Below are positions 50,441 to 55,455 of a stretch of 55,455 nucleotides of DNA, one piece after another. A program made the position numbers and the translations under genes. Under the pieces are notes generated by a model. It made no database searches. It was not told the origin of the DNA and saw only the letters and a program-made list of their open reading frames with translations. The stretch's first letter is position 1. The number at the start of each line of letters is the position of its first letter. This DNA is from Planctomycetota bacterium (GTDB taxonomy: Bacteria > Planctomycetota > B15-G4). Location: positions 1 to 55,455 of the forward strand of contig JAJDEQ010000206.1 of assembly GCA_029259695.1 (NCBI GenBank), in the 5' to 3' direction.

Positions 50441-52906
50441 ATGATCCCGTCCGCCTTCGCCCTGCTGTCCGCCGGCCTGCTGGCCACCACCGTCGCCGCG
50501 CCCGCGGCCAACGCATCCGACGTGCCCGACATCGGTTCGGCAGCGCGCGCCGACCGCGTCACGTTGCCCCAGAGCTTCGTCGAGCAGCAGGGTGGCTTCG
50601 TCATGCTGGGCGACGGCCTGTCCGCCACCTTCGAGACCGGCCGCATGCGCTGGATCCTCACCGGTGAGAGCGGCTCGGGCCTCCACCGCCGCAGCGTGAC
50701 CGTCGAGCCCGTCGGCGCCCGTGCCGGCGTAGCGCCCGCGGGAGAAGACCTGCTCCCCGGCGTGGTGAGCCACTTCCGCGGTCCGCCGTCCGAGTGGCGC
50801 ACCGGGCGCACCTTCCGCGCGCTGCGCTACGCGGAGCTGTGGTCGGGCATCGACCTCCTGCTCGAGGCCGAGGGCCAGATGCTCAAGGGCACCTACGTGG
50901 TGGCACCCGGCGCCGACCCGGGGGCCGTGCGCCTGCGCCACCGCGGTGCGGACGCCGTGACCATCGACGAGACCGGCCGCCTCGTCGTGCACACGGACGT
51001 CGGCGACCTCGTCGACGCCGCGCCGGTCGCGTGGCAGGAGATCGACGGTGCACGCCGCGACGTCCCCGTGGCCTTCGCGCTCGAGCCGCGCGACGACGGC
51101 TCCGTCGACGTGCTGTTCGACCTGGACGCGCACGACCCCAGCGTCCCGCTGCTGCTCGACCCCGCGGTGATCGTGCAGGCGGGTTTCCTGGGCGGCGCCG
51201 TGGACGACAGGCCCGGCGACATCGAGGTCGACGACGACGGCTGCGTCTACATCGCGGGCGGCACGACCTCCAGCGACTTCCCCGTGCTCGGCGGCCCGGA
51301 CCTCACCTTCGCCGGCCCGGTGCTCTCGACCGGCGGTGACGCGTACGTCGCCACGCTCGACCCCACCGGCACGACGCTGCTGTATGCCGGCTTCCTCGGC
51401 GGCACCCAGCGCGAAGCGGTGTGGGACACCGCCCTCGACTCACTGGGTCGCCTGTACATCTGCGGGTTGACCGAGTCGAGCCCGGCCCAGGGCTTCCCCA
51501 CGCTGATCGGACCGTCCGTCAACCAACCGGGCAACTGCGACGGCATCGTCGCGCGCGTCTCGGCCGACGGCACCGCGCTCGAGTACTGCGGCTACATCGG
51601 CGGTAACGGCGAGGACTTCGCCGCCGGCATCGATGTCGACGACAGCTTCCGGGCCTGGGTCGTCGGTCGCTTCGACTCGCTCGCGGCGACCCTGCCGATC
51701 CACGGCGGCCCGGTCACCTCCCAGCCGGGCGGCGCCTACGACAGTTTCGTCGCGCGCATCCGGGCCGACGGGTTCTGGCACGACTTCTGCGGCTACCTGG
51801 GCGGCGACGACATCGAGGACATCCAGGAGGTCGTGGCGGACGACGCCGGCGGCGCCTGGTTCGCCGGTTACACCTGGTCGCAGGACTTCCCCACCGTCGG
51901 CGCCCTCGGCCCGACCGGCAACGGCTCGATCGACATCATCGTCGGCCGCGTGGCCCCCGACGGCCTGAGCCTCACCTCGTGCGGCTACGTCGGCGGCGAC
52001 GGCACGGACGTCACCAGCAACATCGCGATCGACGACGACGGCGCGGTGTACGTGGCGGGCCTGACCTTCGACGCCTTCTCGTTCCCCGCGGTCGTGGGCC
52101 CGAGCCTGACCCCCACGTCATCCACGGACGGCGTGGTCATGAAGGTCGCGCCCGACGGCCAGAGCCTGGAATGGGCCGGCTTCACCAACACGGGGAACAA
52201 CGCCGAGATCGAGATCGACGACGCCGACCGCGCGTGGTACCTGTCGAGGATGAGCGAGGCGGGCTCCACCTTTGGCCACCCGAAGATCGCCCGGGTGGCC
52301 CTGTCAGGAACGGAAGTCGAGGCGCAGGGCGTGATCGATCTTCCCAACGACAGCTTCGTGCGCTACTTCACGCCGATTCCCTCGGCGCTGACACCGGGCG
52401 CGTCCGAGTTCTGGGTCACCGGTTGGACGAGTGCCACCGAGGCCACGTTCCCGGTGGTGAGCGGCCCCGACGTCACGCACAACGGCGGCCAGGACACCGT
52501 CGTCATGCGCGTGCGCATCACCGGCGAGACCTGGAGCGACCTCGGCAACGCCCTGGCCGGCACCCACGGGGACCCGCTGCTGGTCGGCACCGGCCCGCTC
52601 GCACCGCTCACGCCACTCAGCCTGTCGTTGTCGAACGCTCTGGGGAGCGCACCAGCCTGGCTCGTGTACAGCTTCACGCCGCTGTTCGCAGCCTTCAAGG
52701 GCGGCGTCATGGTGCCGGACCCCTCCCCGCCGCTCGGGGACGCGATCCAGCTCACGACGTCAGCGGCCGGCGGCTTCGACCTGGCGGGCACGTGGCCGGG
52801 TGCCGTCGCCCCGGGACTCACCTTGTACCTGCAGACCTGGATCGCCGATCCCGCCGGCCCGTTGGGCTTCGCCGCCAGCAACGCCGTGCAGGAGACGACC
52901 GACTGA
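50441..52906 (+). CDS. Secreted SBBP-type beta-propeller protein
   Basis: The 821-residue product starts at ATG 50441 with signal peptide MIPSAFALLSAGLLATTVAA. Residues about 30-240 form a beta-rich N-terminal domain frequently found before SBBP repeats ('LWSGIDLLLEAEGQMLKGTY' is characteristic). About eight propeller blades follow, for example 'VDDDGCVYIAGGTTSSDFPV' and 'IDDDGAVYVAGLTFDAFSFP', with the [DG]xxYVAGxT[FW]S core. From about 700 comes the C-terminal domain ('PAWLVYSFTPLFAAFKGGVM', 'LTLYLQTWIADPAGPLGFAA'), shared with the beta-helix protein at 34-36 kb. It has no enzyme motif. It should be surface-exposed or secreted. Confidence 0.85.
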   Translation: MIPSAFALLSAGLLATTVAAPAANASDVPDIGSAARADRVTLPQSFVEQQGGFVMLGDGLSATFETGRMRWILTGESGSGLHRRSVTVEPVGARAGVAPAGEDLLPGVVSHFRGPPSEWRTGRTFRALRYAELWSGIDLLLEAEGQMLKGTYVVAPGADPGAVRLRHRGADAVTIDETGRLVVHTDVGDLVDAAPVAWQEIDGARRDVPVAFALEPRDDGSVDVLFDLDAHDPSVPLLLDPAVIVQAGFLGGAVDDRPGDIEVDDDGCVYIAGGTTSSDFPVLGGPDLTFAGPVLSTGGDAYVATLDPTGTTLLYAGFLGGTQREAVWDTALDSLGRLYICGLTESSPAQGFPTLIGPSVNQPGNCDGIVARVSADGTALEYCGYIGGNGEDFAAGIDVDDSFRAWVVGRFDSLAATLPIHGGPVTSQPGGAYDSFVARIRADGFWHDFCGYLGGDDIEDIQEVVADDAGGAWFAGYTWSQDFPTVGALGPTGNGSIDIIVGRVAPDGLSLTSCGYVGGDGTDVTSNIAIDDDGAVYVAGLTFDAFSFPAVVGPSLTPTSSTDGVVMKVAPDGQSLEWAGFTNTGNNAEIEIDDADRAWYLSRMSEAGSTFGHPKIARVALSGTEVEAQGVIDLPNDSFVRYFTPIPSALTPGASEFWVTGWTSATEATFPVVSGPDVTHNGGQDTVVMRVRITGETWSDLGNALAGTHGDPLLVGTGPLAPLTPLSLSLSNALGSAPAWLVYSFTPLFAAFKGGVMVPDPSPPLGDAIQLTTSAAGGFDLAGTWPGAVAPGLTLYLQTWIADPAGPLGFAASNAVQETTD

Positions 52907-52994
52907 CGGCGACCGACCCGGGCCGTTCGCAGACCGGGCAACGCGGCAACACCGTCGCGCAGGCGGTCCGGCGACCGGCCGGCCCCGCGAGGCT

Positions 52995-54035
52995 TCAGCT
53001 CTCGCTGGGCGTGGCGCGTTGCAGCGCCTGCCGGATGCGGTCCTGGAAGTTGAAGCCGACGCCCGCCTCGTCGAGCTCGGACTGGAAGTCGACGCAGTCG
53101 GCGCCTTCCTCGGCCAACGCGACGTAGTCGGGTCGGTCGGCCGCCGTCTCGTGGATGAACTGGCCCACGATGCGCCCGCGCCAGACCATGAAGGCCCCCG
53201 GCATCTGGGCGCCGTCGCCACGCAACCAACCGACGCCGTGTCCCTCCTTCACGCCCGCTTCCCAGCCGCGTTTCCAGACCGACCAACCGAAGAGCTGGGC
53301 GGGGCTGCCGCGACGCAACGCGAAGGCGCGGTAGAGCACCCGGTCCGGGTCGCTGACCTGCGTGGCGTCATCGAGGTCGTAGCCGGCGAAGAAGCTGCGA
53401 GCCTCTGCGTCCGACGACATGTGCACGAGCACCAGACGGGAGTCGGTCTCGGCGAGCCAGTCGCGGATCGCCCGCAGGTCGGACAGCGCCTCGCGACAGA
53501 ACGTGCAGCCGAAGTGGCGCAGGAAGATCAGGAACAGCGGGCGCTCCCGGGAGCCCTGCAGCAGGTCGACCTGCGCGCGATCGTGATAGAGCGAGAGGGC
53601 CAGGTCGAGCGGAAGCACCGGCGGCCTGGTCGCACTCCTGTGCTCGCGGGCGGCTCCGCGCAGGATCAGCGCGAAGGGAATCCACCAGACCAGGTCGTTG
53701 GTCAGGATCGTCCAGCCGGCCTCCCAGGGCAGCCGTCCGCGGGCGGCCGCCCAGGCGAAGCCGACGGGCCCCAACAGCTTGCCGAGCAGGCCCACCAGCA
53801 CCAGCGGCCAGTACCGGTACGGCGCCCGGGCGGCGAGCGCGTAACCGACGCCGTAGACCCCCACGACCATCCCGAGACACTGCCAGATCTCCGGGTAGCG
53901 GGGAGGCTCGAGCCCGATCCAAGCGAACGCCACATTCGGGGCCAGCACGACGAAACCGCCCCAGAGGATGTTGTAGAAGGCCGCGACCAGGAGCGTGCGG
54001 CTCATCCAACGCGGGGCGGTGGCCTCAGGATGCAT
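52995..54035 (-). CDS. SelL-like redox protein fused to a membrane domain
   Basis: The 346-residue product (ATG 54035; ATG 54005 is an alternative, neither with a good ribosome binding site) has four hydrophobic helices in residues 1-125 ('LLVAAFYNILWGGFVVLA', 'MVVGVYGVGYALAARA', 'WPLVLVGLLGKLLGPVGFAW', 'LVWWIPFALILRGAA'). A thioredoxin-fold domain follows, with 'FLRHFGCTFCREALSDLR' near 175-192. The CxxC (CTFC) is the redox pair of the SelL/AhpC-TSA-like family, where selenocysteine variants occur; here both are ordinary Cys codons. The membrane part is unusual for the family. It may be a membrane-linked peroxiredoxin-like reductase. Convergent with the propeller gene 88 bp away. Confidence 0.78.
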   Translation of the reverse strand: MHPEATAPRWMSRTLLVAAFYNILWGGFVVLAPNVAFAWIGLEPPRYPEIWQCLGMVVGVYGVGYALAARAPYRYWPLVLVGLLGKLLGPVGFAWAAARGRLPWEAGWTILTNDLVWWIPFALILRGAAREHRSATRPPVLPLDLALSLYHDRAQVDLLQGSRERPLFLIFLRHFGCTFCREALSDLRAIRDWLAETDSRLVLVHMSSDAEARSFFAGYDLDDATQVSDPDRVLYRAFALRRGSPAQLFGWSVWKRGWEAGVKEGHGVGWLRGDGAQMPGAFMVWRGRIVGQFIHETAADRPDYVALAEEGADCVDFQSELDEAGVGFNFQDRIRQALQRATPSES

Positions 54036-54172
54036 GAGTGCCTGTTCGCACCATCGAATCCGCCGGATGCTCGAAATTTCGCCCAACCTGCTGCGAGCCA
54101 TCGACGAAGGGGGCGCCCCGGACGCGGCACGGCCGGAACTCGTGGCCCCGCCACAACCGCCCCGTCGCGGGG

Positions 54173-55282
54173 TCAGGGCGCCGGATCCACCTCCGCGCCC
54201 CCGCCGCCTTCCCGCCGCTCCCCGCTCTGGTGCGTGCGTTCGAAGCGGTGACGGGCCACGGCGGCCAGGTCCTCGGCCGTGTCGGTTTCGTCCACGATCT
54301 CGCGGCCGAGCAGGGTCTCCAGGGCGTCCTCCAGCGTCAGCACGCCGGCGGTCCCGCCGAACTCGTCCAGCACCAGGCAGATGTGTTCCTTCTCGGCGAG
54401 CAGGCGCTCCAGGGCCCGGGCCACGCTCCCGGACACGGGCAACGACGCCAGGGGCCGGACCAGTTCGCGCAGGGGCGTGTCGCGCTTGCCGTCCCGGCCG
54501 TGTTCGAGCAACTCGTGACGCAGCACATAGCCCTGGATGTCGTCCAGGTTCTCGGTGTAGACGGGCAGCCGCGAGAAGACCAGCTGGTCCTCCCCGTCGA
54601 GCACTTCGCCTACGCTGCGCCCCGCTTGCAGGGCAGTCACGATCGTGCGCGGCGTCATGATCTCTCCCACCCTGATGCCTTCGAGCTGCATCAGGTTCTC
54701 GACGATGCGACTCTCGCCTTCGGCCAGGCCGCCGCCCTCGGCGCCCAGTCGCGCCATGGCCTGCAACTCGGCCCGGGTCACGGTGGGCTCGGACTTCCGC
54801 GGGCGCAGCACCCGTGTCAGCACCTCCAGCACGGCCACGATCGGTGCCAGCAGCTTGATCAGCACGCGCAGCGACCCGCTCGTGAAGCCGGCCAACTCCC
54901 GACGGTAGGTCGTGCCCAGCGTCTTGGGCACGATCTCCGACACGATCAGGATCAGCAGGGTCAGCACTGCGGAGATCACACCGAACCAGCGACTGCCGAA
55001 GATCAGCGTGGCCTCGGCGCCCGCCCCCGCCGCCCCCACGGTGTGGGCCACCGTGTTCAAGGTGAGGATGGCCGAGATGGGCTGCTCGACGGAGCGCCGC
55101 ATCTCGAGCAGGTGCCGGCCGGCGGCCTTGCCCTTGTCGGCCATCACCTGCAGATGGCTGAGCGGCACCGACAGCAGCACCGCCTCCCAGACCGAGCACA
55201 TGAACGACGTGCCCAGGGCAATCGCGACGTACACCAGCAGCGTCAGGTGGGAGCCGTCACCGGCGACAGTCTCGGCTGGCAT
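54173..55282 (-). CDS. CNNM/CorC-family (hemolysin C-like) membrane protein
   Basis: The 369-residue product starts at ATG 55282 (GAGGAG eleven bases upstream). The CNNM membrane domain covers about 1-165: 'VYVAIALGTSFMCSVWEAVL', 'SAILTLNTVAHTVGAAGAGA', 'LILIVSEIVPKTLG' (the EIVPKTLG motif is typical). A pair of CBS domains follows ('GIRVGEIMTPRTIVTALQAG', 'FGGTAGVLTLEDALETLLGR'). The usual C-terminal CorC domain is absent, leaving a short Gly/Glu tail. It is likely involved in Mg2+ or Co2+ export or regulation; the substrate is not certain. The frame opens further upstream to 55387. Confidence 0.9.
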   Translation of the reverse strand: MPAETVAGDGSHLTLLVYVAIALGTSFMCSVWEAVLLSVPLSHLQVMADKGKAAGRHLLEMRRSVEQPISAILTLNTVAHTVGAAGAGAEATLIFGSRWFGVISAVLTLLILIVSEIVPKTLGTTYRRELAGFTSGSLRVLIKLLAPIVAVLEVLTRVLRPRKSEPTVTRAELQAMARLGAEGGGLAEGESRIVENLMQLEGIRVGEIMTPRTIVTALQAGRSVGEVLDGEDQLVFSRLPVYTENLDDIQGYVLRHELLEHGRDGKRDTPLRELVRPLASLPVSGSVARALERLLAEKEHICLVLDEFGGTAGVLTLEDALETLLGREIVDETDTAEDLAAVARHRFERTHQSGERREGGGGAEVDPAP

Positions 55283-55455
55283 GCTGGACTCGGCTCCTCG
55301 GCGATCCGCGCGCAGGGCCTGTCCCCGTGGTCCGGGCATCGCCGTCGCCGCCCGGGCCGACGAGGATCCTACGCTAGTGGCGAGCACGGGTCACCGGAAC
55401 CGCGCGGCGGCTTCACGGGGCTGGACGGGGCGGGGCGGGATCCACCCGCGCCCCG
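55283..55455. other. Right-edge stretch without recognised gene
   Basis: The last 173 bases hold the presumed promoter of the CNNM-type gene. No complete gene is seen. Confidence 0.4.

Overview
The window is about 70% GC DNA from a bacterium, most likely a member of the Planctomycetota. I infer this from several large secreted proteins of types common there: an ELWxTDGT-repeat protein, an SBBP-type propeller, a right-handed beta-helix with a 'VDTAACPGPG'-like N-terminus, and related C-terminal domains after the repeats. Large regulators and scaffolds (TPR-caspase, VWA, sigma/anti-sigma pair) and long GC-rich intergenic hairpins also fit. Nothing in the window proves the phylum; another high-GC phylum such as Myxococcota remains possible.

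Left part (1-12 kb). A minus-strand block holds a truncated M28-type peptidase, a LonB-like protease, the GTPase HflX and L-aspartate oxidase NadB. Across an unusually AT-rich intergenic region lie a 26-residue membrane peptide with a strong ribosome binding site and LexA, followed by a rho-independent terminator. A 180-bp palindromic repeat element sits just before an M50 site-2 protease. Then come a small-protein/nucleotidyltransferase pair that looks like a toxin-antitoxin module, a tRNA-Pro(TGG) and an ankyrin-repeat lipoprotein.

Middle (12-33 kb). Two tandem paralogous membrane-anchored proteins and a VWA protein lie opposite an ECF-like sigma factor/anti-sigma pair. Convergent to that pair is the most remarkable locus: a three-gene operon (23955 down to 20392). 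It encodes a Tat-type-signal protein with 22 cysteines at an 8-9 residue period, 20 of them in an N-x-C context, then a radical SAM/SPASM enzyme, then a degenerate SPASM-like partner with no SAM-cluster cysteines and a possible small recognition domain. I interpret it as an undescribed RiPP-like or protein-maturation system in which a long cysteine ladder is modified in the cytoplasm and exported folded. An imperfect inverted repeat and an 8-bp minisatellite lie upstream. Next come a 1398-residue secreted TPR-caspase and two secreted repeat proteins.

Right part (33-55 kb). A secreted beta-helix gene is flanked by remnants of two broken genes (PEP carboxylase C-terminus; amidohydrolase). After an M1-type metallopeptidase come a translationally coupled saccharopine dehydrogenase/lysine-ketoglutarate reductase-like pair, a solute-binding lipoprotein, an SRPBCC protein, a YkgJ-type cysteine-cluster protein, MgtE and a di-heme oxidoreductase. 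Then follow a decapeptide-repeat protein whose stop codon lies in a second, short copy of the palindromic repeat, an SBBP-type propeller protein, a SelL-like redox protein fused to a membrane domain, and a CNNM/CorC-type transporter. Most of the window is ordinary chromosome. The accessory flavour is concentrated at 12-36 kb and 48-53 kb.
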